Source: Collinsella sp. (GTDB lineage: Bacteria > Actinomycetota > Coriobacteriia > Coriobacteriales > Coriobacteriaceae). From it: a stretch of DNA of 64,000 nt. Shown one piece after another: positions 37,301 to 46,965 of the stretch (its first letter is position 1; the number at the start of each line of letters is the position of its first letter). The DNA lies in NCBI GenBank assembly GCA_019414565.1, contig DXLU01000022.1:1-64000 (forward strand), given 5' to 3'. The notes beneath the pieces were generated by a model. That model was not told the origin of the DNA and did not search any database. It saw only the letters and a list, made by a program, of their open reading frames with translations. The position numbers were made by a program, and so were the translations under genes.

Positions 37301-38199
37301 TACAGCACGCCTCCGATCATCAAAAGCAGCTGCGCGGTAATGCAGCCAAAGATAAGCGAATCGCTACGATCGAGCATGCCGCCGTGGCCCGGGATAAGGT
37401 TACCGGAATCCTTAACGCCCACACCGCGCTTGATGCGCGACTCGATGAGGTCTCCGATAACGCCCAGGACGGACACGACCAAGCCGCACAGCAGCGCATA
37501 GGGCAGGCTGAGCTTGTAGAAGTGCGTCGCCCACAGGATGAGCCAAATCAAAACCGAGCCCAGGATGCCGCCGACAAACCCCTCCCAGCTCTTTTTGGGA
37601 GAGATCTTGGGAACCATCTTGTGCTTGCCGATACGGCTACCCACGATGTAGGCAAACGAATCGGAGACCCAAAGGGACGCGCAAACGCCCACCGAAAGCA
37701 GGGCACCGGCAAAACCGGGCACGGCATCGCGCAGCAGCACGATAGCCGACAGCATAAAGCCAGTGTAGATGGGACCCATGAGCGTCACGGCCACATCAGA
37801 GATGCGGGTACGCGGCGACCAAACATACCAAATGCCCACAGCGAGCATCAGGGCAAAAAGCAGGGCATTCAGCAACATCGAATCGCCCAACGCCGACAGC
37901 GGAAAGAGTACGGCGGCAGCGATACCCATGCGCTCGTTAGCCATCTTGCCATCGAGCCTCGTCATACAGAAAAACTCATAGCAGCACAGGCCGCTCATGA
38001 CAGAAACAAAGATGGCAGTGGGCACGATACCCAAAACCAGACACAGGATAAAGACAACAGCGTAGACGATACCCGCGGCGGCACGGGTAATAAAGCCCGC
38101 CAGCCACGAACCGGTGCCGCTCTTCGCTGTAGGCGCTCCCGCAGCGGTAGCTTTGCGCGCAGGCGTCTTGGGAGCAGATGCCTTGGGACGATCGGACAC
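37300..38199 (-). CDS. cdsA: Phosphatidate cytidylyltransferase
   Basis: A membrane enzyme making CDP-diacylglycerol, the precursor of phospholipids. Several transmembrane helices follow a Lys/Ala/Pro-rich cytoplasmic start of about 30 residues. The family signature is ESRIKRGVGVKDSGNLIPGH followed by GGMLDRSDS. Length is 299. The start is GTG at 38199 with GGAGG seven bases upstream, 2 bp after uppS. Confidence 0.95.
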   Translation of the reverse strand: MSDRPKASAPKTPARKATAAGAPTAKSGTGSWLAGFITRAAAGIVYAVVFILCLVLGIVPTAIFVSVMSGLCCYEFFCMTRLDGKMANERMGIAAAVLFPLSALGDSMLLNALLFALMLAVGIWYVWSPRTRISDVAVTLMGPIYTGFMLSAIVLLRDAVPGFAGALLSVGVCASLWVSDSFAYIVGSRIGKHKMVPKISPKKSWEGFVGGILGSVLIWLILWATHFYKLSLPYALLCGLVVSVLGVIGDLIESRIKRGVGVKDSGNLIPGHGGMLDRSDSLIFGCITAQLLLMIGGVL

Positions 38200-38201
38200 G
38201 A

Positions 38202-38996
38202 TTAAGCCTCCTCGGTCTTGCTCAGTCCACCAAACCTACGGTCACGGCCCTGATAGGCCAAAATGGCGTCGACAAGGCCCCAACGATCAAAGTCGGGCCA
38301 ATAGGTATCGGTGACATAGAACTCGGAATAAGCCACCTGCCACAGCAGATAGTTCGAAAGGCGCAGCTCACCAGAGGTGCGAATCACAAGCTCAGGATCG
38401 GGAAGGCCGGCGGTATAGAGGTGGGAAGCCACCATGTCGTCATCAATTGCGGCAGGATCAATCTTACCGGCGGCAACGTCGAGCGCGATCTGACGGACAG
38501 CGCGGGTAATCTCGGCACGCGCGCCGTAGTTGACGGCAAGCGCCAGCGTCATACCGGTGTGATCGGCGCACTCGGCAAGACCGCGTTCAAAAACGTCGCG
38601 GGTCTTCTTGGGCAGCGCGGAAATATCACCCAAAAAGACAACGCGCACGTTTTCGCGCTTCAGAAGCGGCAACTCGTCGATGAACGTCTTGGCAAACAAG
38701 TGCATCAAGACGTTGACCTCATGCTGCGGGCGGTTCCAGTTTTCGGTAGAAAACGCATAGGCAGAAAGCACGTCGACGCCCAGGCGCACGCAGGCGGTAA
38801 TGATCTCGCGCAGCGAGACGATACCCGCCTTGTGGCCCTCAGTGCGTGCAAGACCGCGCGACGTGGCCCAACGACCGTTGCCGTCCATGATGCACGAGAT
38901 ATGGTGCGGAATGTTATTGAGGTCAAGGTCGGAAAAACCGACGCCCGCAGGGGCGTCGGCAAAGTACTCGACCAGTTTATGCTCGTCGTATTGCAC
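38202..38996 (-). CDS. uppS: Undecaprenyl diphosphate synthase
   Basis: A cis-prenyltransferase that makes the C55 lipid carrier for cell wall synthesis. Motifs CIMDGNGRWA, GHKAG, AFSTENW and RTSGELRLSN are intact. Length is 264. The start is GTG at 38996 one base after the frr stop; the ribosome-binding site GGAG lies within the last frr codons. It uses isoprenoids from the MEP genes downstream in the same operon. Confidence 0.97.
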   Translation of the reverse strand: MQYDEHKLVEYFADAPAGVGFSDLDLNNIPHHISCIMDGNGRWATSRGLARTEGHKAGIVSLREIITACVRLGVDVLSAYAFSTENWNRPQHEVNVLMHLFAKTFIDELPLLKRENVRVVFLGDISALPKKTRDVFERGLAECADHTGMTLALAVNYGARAEITRAVRQIALDVAAGKIDPAAIDDDMVASHLYTAGLPDPELVIRTSGELRLSNYLLWQVAYSEFYVTDTYWPDFDRWGLVDAILAYQGRDRRFGGLSKTEEA

Positions 38997-38997
38997 C

Positions 38998-39534
38998 TTA
39001 GATCTCCATGACCTCGGCTTCTTTTTCCTTCAGAAGCTCCTCGACCTTGGCGACATACTCATCAGTGTGCTTCTGGACCTTGGCCTGCTCGCGACGGACA
39101 TCGTCCTCGGTGAGCTCCTCATCGCGCTCGAGCTTGTTGTTGAAGTCGCGACGGATGTTACGGATAGACACCTTGGCCTGCTCGGCGTACTCGCGGCACT
39201 CCTTGACGAGCTCGCGACGGCGCTCCTCAGTGGGAGCCGGGAACGGAAGACGAACGACGGTGCCATCGGAGTTGGGGGTAATACCCAGATCGGAAGCGCC
39301 GATGGCCTTGACGATAGCATTGATGAGTGCCTTGTCCCACGGCTCGATGAGCAGCATGTGGGCCTCGGGGGTCTTGACGGCGGCAACCTGCGTGACCGGC
39401 GTGGGAACACCGTAATAATCGACGGTGATGTCGGACAGAATGTTGGCATTGGCGCGGCCGGTACGGACCTTGGAGAAGTTATGCTTGAGGGACTCGAGCG
39501 ACTTGTCCATATGGGCGGTGATGTTCTCTGCCAT
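38998..39534 (-). CDS. frr: Ribosome recycling factor
   Basis: This factor splits post-termination ribosomes together with EF-G. A 178-residue two-domain protein with VRTGRANANILSDITVDYYG near the start and the coiled-coil C-terminal domain (RNIRRDFNNKLERDEELTED). The ATG at 39534 follows GGAGG. pyrH-frr is a nearly universal pair. Confidence 0.97.
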   Translation of the reverse strand: MAENITAHMDKSLESLKHNFSKVRTGRANANILSDITVDYYGVPTPVTQVAAVKTPEAHMLLIEPWDKALINAIVKAIGASDLGITPNSDGTVVRLPFPAPTEERRRELVKECREYAEQAKVSIRNIRRDFNNKLERDEELTEDDVRREQAKVQKHTDEYVAKVEELLKEKEAEVMEI

Positions 39535-39536
39535 GC

Positions 39537-40259
39537 TTAATCCTCCTGATAGACGAGCGTGCCGACGGGCTCACCCGAAAGCGCGCGCTTGACGGTGTCC
39601 TCGCCATCGATGTTGAGGACCAAAATCGGCATACGGTTGTCCTGGCACAGTGCCGTAGCCGTGGAATCCATAACCTGCAGACCGCGGACGAGAACCTCGT
39701 GATAGGTAATCTTGTCAAAACGGACGGCATCAGCGCACTTGACGGGATCCTTATCGTAGATGCCGTCAACCTTGGTGGCTTTAATCAGAATCTCGGCGCC
39801 GATCTCACACGCACGAAGAGCCGCGGCGGTGTCGGTCGTAAAGTACGGATTGCCCGAACCGGCGGCAAAAATAACGACGTTGCCCTTGGAAAGGTGGTTG
39901 ATGGCGCGACGGCGAATATAGGGCTCGCAGATCTCGTTCATCTGGATAGCGCTCATCACGCGGCAGGGAACATCGTTATGCTCGAAGGCATCCTGCAGGG
40001 CGAGCGCGTTCATAACGGTTGCCAGCATGCCCATGTAGTCGGCCTGAGCACGCTCCATGCCACCGGCAGCGCCTGCCATGCCGCGGAAAATATTGCCGCC
40101 GCCGACAACGACGCCGACCTCATGGCCAACGGCGAGCAGCTCCTTGACCTGCTTAGCAAGATGGTCGGTAACCTTGGGGTCGATGCCATATTGGCCGTCG
40201 CCCATCAGCGCTTCGCCGGAAAGCTTAAGAAGCACGCGTTTATATCGGATGTCGGACAA
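39537..40259 (-). CDS. pyrH: UMP kinase
   Basis: This enzyme phosphorylates UMP to UDP and links to the pyr pathway. It is an amino-acid-kinase-fold protein of 240 residues, with [15 protein letters not shown] and [20 protein letters not shown]. The start is TTG at 40259 with AAAGGAGG upstream. It is the first gene of the eight-gene series ending at proS. Confidence 0.96.
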   Translation of the reverse strand: MSDIRYKRVLLKLSGEALMGDGQYGIDPKVTDHLAKQVKELLAVGHEVGVVVGGGNIFRGMAGAAGGMERAQADYMGMLATVMNALALQDAFEHNDVPCRVMSAIQMNEICEPYIRRRAINHLSKGNVVIFAAGSGNPYFTTDTAAALRACEIGAEILIKATKVDGIYDKDPVKCADAVRFDKITYHEVLVRGLQVMDSTATALCQDNRMPILVLNIDGEDTVKRALSGEPVGTLVYQED

Positions 40260-40289
40260 AGCGATCCTCCTTTAGATTGAACTCTCAAC

Positions 40290-40316
40290 ATTCTATCAAA
40301 GGCTCTAAGAAGAGCC
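40290..40316 (-). promoter_or_regulatory. pyrH promoter with hairpin
   Basis: On the minus strand the extended -10 TGATAGAAT (40290-40298) follows a perfect hairpin GGCTCT-TCTT-AGAGCC (40301-40316), located where the -35 spacer would be. Confidence 0.45.
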
Positions 40317-40318
40317 AT

Positions 40319-40356
40319 GAAAAAGCAGGCTGTGAGTAAAACCCACAGCCTGCTCA
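40319..40356 (-). terminator. Terminator of tsf
   Basis: AGCAGGCTGTG pairs with CACAGCCTGCT around a 9-nt loop and is followed by TTTTC on the minus strand, 24 bp after the tsf stop. Confidence 0.88.
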
Positions 40357-40377
40357 TTACCAGCTACAAGAGCTTAT

Positions 40378-41247
40378 TTACTCGCCACGGACCAGACGGT
40401 CAAAGGCAACGACGGTAATGGTGTCGCCGAGCTCCTTGGAGACCTGCTCAGCGTACTTCTTGATGGTGAGGGAGCTGTCCTTGATGAACTCCTGCTCGGT
40501 GAGCACGGACTGCTTGTAGAACTTCTCCAGACGGCCGACAGCCATCTTCTCCTGGATAGCCTCGGGCTTGCCGGACTCGGCAGCCTGGGCCATGTAGATC
40601 TGCTTCTCGTGCTCGACGGTCTCGGCCGGAACCTGATCGCGGGTAGCGCAGATCGGGGCGACGGCGGCAACCTGAAGGGCAACGTCGTGAGCGAAGGTCT
40701 TGAAGGATTCAGCCTGAGCGGTCTCAGCCTTCTCGAAGGCGAACTCGACGAGGACGCCGATCTTACCACCCATGTGGATGTAAGAAGCGAGCGCGCCGTT
40801 CTCAGCCTTGCGGGCAGCGAAGCGGGAAATCTTCATGTTCTCGCCCATGATGTGAATCATCTCGGTGAGCTCGGAGGAAACAGTCTCCTCGCCCATCGGC
40901 TTCTCGAGCAGAGCGTCGACGTCAGCAGGCTCGGTGGTAGCGACAACCTCAGCGACCTTGGAAGCAAAGCCGGTGAACTTGGCGTTGGAGCCAACGAAGT
41001 CGGTCTCGCAGGAGAGCTCGAGCAGAGCGCCGGTCTTGCCATCCTCGGAGACGAACGCGGCAACAGCGCCCTCGTTGGTCTCACGGCCAGCCTTCTTGGC
41101 AGCCTTGGCAAGGCCGTTCTTACGCAGAACGTCGACAGCGGCGTCCATGTCGCCGTCAGCCTCGACGAGAGCCTTCTTGCACTCCATCATCGGGGAGTCG
41201 GTCATCTCGCGGAGCTGCTTGACCATAGCGGCGGTAATCTGGGCCAT
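40378..41247 (-). CDS. tsf: Elongation factor Ts
   Basis: The nucleotide exchange factor for EF-Tu. The 289 residues carry the TDSPMMECKKALVEADGDMD signature and the core exchange motif SCETDFVGSNAKF (TDFV). The ATG at 41247 follows AAAGGA; a longer in-frame start five codons upstream lacks support. It lies 45 bp after rpsB in the standard rpsB-tsf pair. Confidence 0.97.
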   Translation of the reverse strand: MAQITAAMVKQLREMTDSPMMECKKALVEADGDMDAAVDVLRKNGLAKAAKKAGRETNEGAVAAFVSEDGKTGALLELSCETDFVGSNAKFTGFASKVAEVVATTEPADVDALLEKPMGEETVSSELTEMIHIMGENMKISRFAARKAENGALASYIHMGGKIGVLVEFAFEKAETAQAESFKTFAHDVALQVAAVAPICATRDQVPAETVEHEKQIYMAQAAESGKPEAIQEKMAVGRLEKFYKQSVLTEQEFIKDSSLTIKKYAEQVSKELGDTITVVAFDRLVRGE

Positions 41248-41292
41248 TGTGGTTCCTTTCAAAGAGATGAAAAAGAATTAACTAAGACTGAT

Positions 41293-42021
41293 TTACTCGG
41301 CCTTGGGCTCAGCGGCCATCTCGGCCTCGGAGACCTGCTCCTTGCCGGAGCCAGCGAGGCAGGCGTCAGCCATGAGCTCGCACATAAGGGTTACAGCGGA
41401 GATAGCGTCATCGTTGCAGGGGATGCCGTACTCGACCTCGTCGGGATCGGAGTTGGTGTCGATCAGGGCGACGACGGGGATGTTCAGGCGCTGAGCCTCC
41501 TTGATGGCGTTCTCCTCGCGCTTGGTGTCGATGACGAAGAGAGCCTGGGGCAGACCCTTCATGTCGCGGGCGCCACCGAGGTTGGTCTGGAGCTTGGTAA
41601 GCTCCTTGCCGAGCACAGCCTGCTCCTTCTTGGGCAGAACAGCCATGCGGCCGTCCTCGACCATGGCCTCGAGCTCCTCCATGCGGTTGATGCGGGAGCG
41701 GATGGTAACGTAGTTGGTCAGCATACCGCCGAGCCAACGCTGGTTGATGTAAGGCATGTTGGCGCGCTCAGCAGCGTTCTTGACGGCCTCCTGAGCCTGC
41801 TTCTTGGTGCCGACGAACAGCACGTTGCCGCCCTTGGCGACGTTCTTGACGAAGGTGTAAGCCTGGTCGGCGTCGAGGATGGTCTGCTTGAGGTCGAGGA
41901 TGTAGATGCCGTTGCGCTCACCGAAGATGAACGGCTTCATCTTGGGGTTCCAGCGACGGGTCTGGTGACCGAAGTGGCAGCCGGCCTCGAGCAGGGTGCG
42001 GATATTAATCTTGGTAGCCAT
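41293..42021 (-). CDS. rpsB: 30S ribosomal protein S2
   Basis: A small-subunit protein needed for binding of S1 and mRNA. The 242 residues include [19 protein letters not shown] near the start and the RWLGGMLTN core. An Ala/Glu-rich tail ends the protein. The ATG at 42021 follows AGGAGG. It has its own promoter and a ~135-nt leader. Confidence 0.97.
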   Translation of the reverse strand: MATKINIRTLLEAGCHFGHQTRRWNPKMKPFIFGERNGIYILDLKQTILDADQAYTFVKNVAKGGNVLFVGTKKQAQEAVKNAAERANMPYINQRWLGGMLTNYVTIRSRINRMEELEAMVEDGRMAVLPKKEQAVLGKELTKLQTNLGGARDMKGLPQALFVIDTKREENAIKEAQRLNIPVVALIDTNSDPDEVEYGIPCNDDAISAVTLMCELMADACLAGSGKEQVSEAEMAAEPKAE

Positions 42022-42162
42022 GTTAAACCTCCTGTGGTTTGCCTCCGCGCGGGGTCATCCTCCAAAACCAACCCGGACATGTGCTACCAAAGCCCGGGCA
42101 CCACGGTATGAAGTAGCCGCGCGTGCGTGATAAAAACATGTTGCCGTGAAGCAACCCGATGA

Positions 42163-42191
42163 ATGATAGCAGGAATGCTTCTTCCTGCCAA
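42163..42191 (-). promoter_or_regulatory. rpsB-tsf promoter
   Basis: On the minus strand TTGGCA (42186-42191) and TATCAT (42163-42168) are 17 bp apart, with a TGC extension before the -10. The leader to rpsB is ~135 nt and can form hairpins (GTTGC/GCAAC), possibly for S2 autoregulation. Confidence 0.75.
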
Positions 42192-42240
42192 CCCGCAATC
42201 AAAACCACACACCTGAGTGCGGCGCGGGACGTCCCAGCCA

Positions 42241-43149
42241 CTATTCGCCGCGGGGATGGGCTTGAGCCACAGCTCGCTTAAGCCGATCGGGTGTGAGATG
42301 CGTGTAGATCTGCGTCGTGGACAGGCTCGCATGACCCAGCAGCTCTTGAACCGAGCGTAGGTCCGCACCGCCCTCGAGCAAGTCGGTCGCAAAGGTATGG
42401 CGCATCGCATGCGGCGCGATGTCGGCCGGAATGCCGGCGAGCGTCGCCAGCGTATGGAACCGCCGCCTGAGTATGGCGGCGCTCATGCGATTGCCGCGCG
42501 CCGATATAAGCAGCGGATGCGGCCCGGTAGCGAGGTCACGGCGCTTTGCCTGAGCGAGCAACTCCGGCCTCCCCTCCTCAATATAGAGACGCGTCGCCTC
42601 GAGTGCGCGACGATACAGAGGAACAATGCGTTCCTTGCTCCCCTTGCCCCATAGCCGCAGCGTGCGCTCGGACCATGAGATGGATTCCACATTGAGCGCC
42701 GCAAGCTCTGAGATACGGGCACCCGAGGCATAGAGCAACTCGAGCATCGCCGCATCGCGCAGTCCCGCGGGCGTCGAGGTATCAGGCGTCTTGAGCAGTG
42801 CCTCGACCTGCTGGGTCGTAAGGACGCCCGGCAGGTCACGCGGCAGCTTGGGCGATGCGATCGCCGAGGCCACATCGCCCTCGACAATCCCCTCGGCAGC
42901 CATCCAGCGATAGAGAGATCGGATAGCCGACAGGTGCGCCGCAAGCGTTCGAGGAGCCACCTGCTCACGCGAAAGCTCGGCAAGATAGCGACGAATGGTG
43001 CGCACGTCGGCAGCGAAAGCATCGATATCCTCGCGCTCGCACCAGGCAGCAAAGCGCTCCAACCGCGAGCCATAGGCCGTCACCGTGTTGGGAGAAAGAC
43101 CCTCGACACGTGCGATGTAGGCGATAAACGAGTCGACGGTGTCGTACAG
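42241..43149 (-). CDS. Tyrosine recombinase XerC/XerD type
   Basis: A site-specific recombinase, probably for chromosome dimer resolution. The catalytic set is present: Arg in ARISEL, Lys in GKGSKE, HAMRH, LGH and the nucleophile Tyr in TTQIYTH. The conserved N-terminal SAM-like region (YDTVDSFIAYIARVEGLSPN) is encoded upstream of the first standard start, the GTG at 43083. A CTG at 43149 would give 302 residues, the usual length; ATA at 43161 has GGAGG nine bases upstream. The start is therefore uncertain. Confidence 0.85.
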   Translation of the reverse strand: MYDTVDSFIAYIARVEGLSPNTVTAYGSRLERFAAWCEREDIDAFAADVRTIRRYLAELSREQVAPRTLAAHLSAIRSLYRWMAAEGIVEGDVASAIASPKLPRDLPGVLTTQQVEALLKTPDTSTPAGLRDAAMLELLYASGARISELAALNVESISWSERTLRLWGKGSKERIVPLYRRALEATRLYIEEGRPELLAQAKRRDLATGPHPLLISARGNRMSAAILRRRFHTLATLAGIPADIAPHAMRHTFATDLLEGGADLRSVQELLGHASLSTTQIYTHLTPDRLKRAVAQAHPRGE

Positions 43150-43157
43150 GTCACAGG

Positions 43158-44495
43158 CTATGACCGGTCGCCTCCAAACAGATCGGGGCGAGTGGCCAGA
43201 TAGGCATCAAGGGCCTCAAGCGCACGGTCCGCATAGGCCTGGTAGCGGTCGCGCTTGCTGCGACGCTTACCGTCCTCGAGCGGCGGCACCAGGCCAAAGT
43301 TGACATGCATGGGCTGGTAGCCCACGGTGGCAGGATCGGTCGCATAGCCCACGAGCGCGCCCAGGGCGCCCACGCGGGGCAACTCGACGCCCGCGGCACC
43401 GATAGCCTCGGCATAGGTGTTGAGCGCCGCGAGCAGACCGGTCGCCACGGCTTCCATATACCCCTCGGTGCCGGTGATCTGACCGGCCAGGCGCACGCCG
43501 GTACCGGGCACGGCGAAGGTGCCATCGAGGACGTGCGGGGCGTCGACAAAGGTATTACGGTGCATGACACCGTAGCGGAAGAACTCAGCGTTCTCCAGGC
43601 CCGGCACCATATGGAAGACGCGCTTCTGCTCGCCAAAGGTCAGGTTGGTCTGGAAGCCCACCAGATTATAAGCGGTCTTCTCCTTGTTCTCGGCACGCAG
43701 CTGAATCGCCGCCCAGGGGCGACGTCCGGTACGCGGGTCGGTGAGGCCGACGGGCTTCATGGCGCCAAAGCGAATGGCGTCCTTGCCGGTGCGTGCAACC
43801 TCCTCGGCAGGCTGGCAGGCCTGGAACAGATCGCCGCCCTCAAAATCCTTGAGCACCACGCGGTCGGCCGTGGTAAGCGCCTCGATAAAGGCCTCGTACT
43901 CCTCCTTGTTGAGCGGAGCGTTGAGATAGTCGCCACTCCCCTGCTCCTCGTAGCGCGACTGCGAGAACAGCACGTCCATATCGAGCGTGGAGGCATCGAC
44001 GATCGGCGCCGCGGCATCGAAGAACGCAAGGGCGTCGCCACCGACGAGCTTCATGACCTCTTCGCTCAGCGCCGGCGAGCACAAGGGGCCGGCGGCAATG
44101 ACCACGTGACCCTCGGGAATCTGCGTGACCTCGCCGTGAATGATCTCGATATTGGGACGGGCGGCAACCTCGGCCTCGACAAGCTCGGAAAACTTGACGC
44201 GGTCGACCGCCAAGGCACCACCGGCGGGAACAGCGGCGCGATGGGCGCAATCGAGCAGGACTGAACCCATGCGCTGGAGCTCGGCTTTTAGTAGGCCAGC
44301 AGCGGAATCTGGACGGGTCGACTTAAACGAATTGGAGCAGACGAGCTCTGCCAGGTGATCAGTATGGTGAGCCGGGGAGCTCACCTGGGGGCGCATCTCG
44401 CACAGCTTTACGGCAAACCCGCGGTCTGCCAGCTGGATCGCGCATTCCGAACCCGCCAGACCGCCACCGATAACCGTCACCTGATCGAACTGCAT
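43158..44495 (-). CDS. trmFO: Folate-dependent tRNA m5U54 methyltransferase TrmFO
   Basis: An FAD and methylene-tetrahydrofolate enzyme that methylates U54 of tRNA. The dinucleotide-binding VIGGGLAGSE motif is at the N-terminus, and CSNSFKS and GYQPMHVNFGL are characteristic of the family. Length is 445. The ATG at 44495 has AAAGGTG seven bases upstream; a TTG two codons earlier is too close to it. It sits between dprA and the recombinase gene. Confidence 0.95.
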   Translation of the reverse strand: MQFDQVTVIGGGLAGSECAIQLADRGFAVKLCEMRPQVSSPAHHTDHLAELVCSNSFKSTRPDSAAGLLKAELQRMGSVLLDCAHRAAVPAGGALAVDRVKFSELVEAEVAARPNIEIIHGEVTQIPEGHVVIAAGPLCSPALSEEVMKLVGGDALAFFDAAAPIVDASTLDMDVLFSQSRYEEQGSGDYLNAPLNKEEYEAFIEALTTADRVVLKDFEGGDLFQACQPAEEVARTGKDAIRFGAMKPVGLTDPRTGRRPWAAIQLRAENKEKTAYNLVGFQTNLTFGEQKRVFHMVPGLENAEFFRYGVMHRNTFVDAPHVLDGTFAVPGTGVRLAGQITGTEGYMEAVATGLLAALNTYAEAIGAAGVELPRVGALGALVGYATDPATVGYQPMHVNFGLVPPLEDGKRRSKRDRYQAYADRALEALDAYLATRPDLFGGDRS

Positions 44496-44509
44496 CTGCA
44501 AACACCTTT

Positions 44510-45445
44510 CTAATTGACACGTTTTCCATTGTGACCGAAGGGCGTCTGGGCGTGAAGGGCAAACTTGGAGGGCGCATACCTTCCATCCATCATGCGCTCG
44601 ATAAGGCCCTCGAGTTCAAGCGAACCCAAAAGTTTGAGTACGCCGACGGCATCGAGCGAGACGAGCGCCGCGATGTCGTCGACCTTGAGCGGAGAGGCGA
44701 TGAGCGCATGCATCACGGTCTGCTGTGTTGGATCCAGGTCGGCAATGCCGGGAGCATCAGGGCGCGAGTAGCGCAGGGTGCCGTAGATACGTGAGATAGC
44801 CATCTCGATAGATTCCTCGTCGATGATGCAGCAGGCACCGTTCGCAATGAGGTAATTCGTGCCACGCGACTCGGGCGATAGGATCGACCCCGGCACGGCA
44901 AGAAGTTCGCGCCCCAAATCCATAGCAGCCTCGGCTGTAGAAAACGTCCCGGAAGGCATACCCGCCTCGGATACAAAGAGGGCTTGCGACAGGGCCGCGA
45001 TCACGCGATTCCGGCGCGGAAAGGCAAACTTGCGCGGACCCATGCCCCACGGAGAGATCGACACGACCGCGCCACCCGTATCGAGCGTGCGAGTAATAAG
45101 CCCCGCGCTCGAACGCGGGTAGACCACGTCGGCGCCCGTCCCCAGCACCACGACGTGTTTGCCGCCGGCGTTGACCGCAGCCCAACCCGAGGCCTGGTCA
45201 CAACCGACCGCGCCGCCCGAAACAACCGTCACTCCCGCCTCGACCGCCACCTTTGCCGCAAGCTCTGCCACGGCAAGACCATACGGCGAGGCCTTTCGCG
45301 CGCCGATGATGGAGAGCGCGGGCGTCGAAAGCGCCTCGGGGTTGCCGTGCACATAGAGCGTCTGAGGTACATCAGAAAGCTCCAAAACGGTCTCGGGATA
45401 CAACGCGTCACCTGGATGCAGCTCGAAGGTCCCCTCGGCCATCAT
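44510..45445 (-). CDS. dprA: DNA processing protein DprA
   Basis: DprA binds incoming single-stranded DNA and loads RecA during transformation. The 311 residues include the extended Rossmann fold with SIIGARKAS, GGAVGCD and GTGADVVYPR, RNRVIAALS, and a C-terminal winged-helix domain (about 235-290). The ATG at 45445 overlaps the comM TGA as ATGA with GGAGG upstream. The N-terminal SAM domain found in some DprA proteins is short or missing. Confidence 0.95.
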   Translation of the reverse strand: MMAEGTFELHPGDALYPETVLELSDVPQTLYVHGNPEALSTPALSIIGARKASPYGLAVAELAAKVAVEAGVTVVSGGAVGCDQASGWAAVNAGGKHVVVLGTGADVVYPRSSAGLITRTLDTGGAVVSISPWGMGPRKFAFPRRNRVIAALSQALFVSEAGMPSGTFSTAEAAMDLGRELLAVPGSILSPESRGTNYLIANGACCIIDEESIEMAISRIYGTLRYSRPDAPGIADLDPTQQTVMHALIASPLKVDDIAALVSLDAVGVLKLLGSLELEGLIERMMDGRYAPSKFALHAQTPFGHNGKRVN

Positions 45446-46965
45446 TGGTCCCTCCTTCCCTGGTACATCGCCGCCTCGAGCACGTGGTCCTGCGTCACTT
45501 GCTCGCTCTCGGCGACATCTGCGATCGTGCGCGCAATGCGAACCAGGCGCACGATGCCACGCCCTGTGAGATGCGTGCGTTTGGACAGACCGAGTACGCA
45601 TTTCTCGGCAGCATCATCGAGCTCAAAGGTCGAAACGACGCCGTCAATGGACCGCGTCTCGTCATCCTCGGCCTCGGCATCCGCATCGTCCATACGAGAC
45701 TCGCGCCAGGTGCGAAAAGCGCGACCGCGCACAACGTAGTCACGTAACTCGGCCGACGACATACCCTCCGCGCCCTCGATAATCACCTGGGGATCGGGAC
45801 GGGTCACATCGATCATCATGTCGATACGGTCGGCCAAAGGACCGCGCAGCTTTGCCCGATAGCGCTCGACCATCGATGCCGAGCAGCGGCACGGCACCTC
45901 GCGGTCGCCCAAAAAGCCGCAGGGGCAGGGATTGCTCGCAGCGAGCAGCTGAAAGCGCGACGGGAAGGTAAAGGCCCCGTCGACGCGTACGATCCTCACA
46001 TAGCCGCGTTCGATGGGCTGACGCAGCGTCTGCAGCACACCCGTGGGAAACTCGGCAAGCTCGTCCAAAAAGAGCACGCCGCCATGAGCAAGGCTAATCT
46101 CACCCGGGTGCACCGGGCGCCCGCCGCCGATAAGGCCTGCGGTCGAAATACTGTGATGGGGGCTTCGAAACGGCCGATGACCTGCCAATAAGCCATCGAT
46201 GTTCTCGCCCAAGACCGAATGGATGCACAGTGCCTCCTGCTGATCCTCAACGGAAAGCTCAGGCAGGATGCCGGTCATACGGCGCGCAAGCATCGTCTTG
46301 CCCGATCCCGGGGACCCGATCATAAGCAAACCGAGCTCACCCGCTGCCGCCAGTGCCATGCCGCGTTTGGCAACCTCCTGCCCCAGCACGTCGGCATAGT
46401 CGAGTTCGGGCTCAAAAGTAGCCTCCACACCCTCGGAATCCAGATAATGCCGCGCGGCATCGCCCATGCCATGGGCAAGCTGAGACAAATGATCTATGAA
46501 TCCGCAATCCACGCCCGCGAGTGGCACATGCTGGTCTGATCTGCCGGCGATAAAAGACAGCCCCAAATCACGCGCCAATAACTGAAACGCCACCTCGCCC
46601 TTGACGGGAAGCACCGTACCGTCCAAGCCAAGCTCACCGGCGATAAGACAACGATCGAGGTTGTCGCGGGGAATCTGACCATCGGCCGCCAATACCGCGA
46701 TGGCGATGGGAAGATCAAAGCCGCTACCGGTCTTGCGAATATCGCCAGGTGCCAGATTGACCGTAATGCCCGAGCGTGGGATCTCGAACCCGGCGGAGCG
46801 CATCGCACAGCGAATGCGACCACGCGACTCCATCACCTCCATACTCGGGATGCCGAGCATCTGAATGCCCGGAACGCCGCCGGCAAGCGAGACCTCGACC
46901 GTGACGTGAATCGCCTCGACGCCGCGGATGCAGGCCGCGTGAACGGCAAACGTCTCGAACGCCAT
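45442..46965 (-). CDS. comM: ComM/YifB family AAA+ ATPase
   Basis: A Mg-chelatase-like AAA+ protein; ComM is a hexameric helicase that promotes branch migration during natural transformation. The 507 residues have an N-terminal Lon-like domain, Walker A GSPGSGKT, Walker B VLFLDELAEF, ASNPCPCGFLG and the CRC cysteine region. The ATG at 46965 overlaps the yraN stop as TGATG. It is flanked by yraN and dprA. Confidence 0.95.
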   Translation of the reverse strand: MAFETFAVHAACIRGVEAIHVTVEVSLAGGVPGIQMLGIPSMEVMESRGRIRCAMRSAGFEIPRSGITVNLAPGDIRKTGSGFDLPIAIAVLAADGQIPRDNLDRCLIAGELGLDGTVLPVKGEVAFQLLARDLGLSFIAGRSDQHVPLAGVDCGFIDHLSQLAHGMGDAARHYLDSEGVEATFEPELDYADVLGQEVAKRGMALAAAGELGLLMIGSPGSGKTMLARRMTGILPELSVEDQQEALCIHSVLGENIDGLLAGHRPFRSPHHSISTAGLIGGGRPVHPGEISLAHGGVLFLDELAEFPTGVLQTLRQPIERGYVRIVRVDGAFTFPSRFQLLAASNPCPCGFLGDREVPCRCSASMVERYRAKLRGPLADRIDMMIDVTRPDPQVIIEGAEGMSSAELRDYVVRGRAFRTWRESRMDDADAEAEDDETRSIDGVVSTFELDDAAEKCVLGLSKRTHLTGRGIVRLVRIARTIADVAESEQVTQDHVLEAAMYQGRRDQ

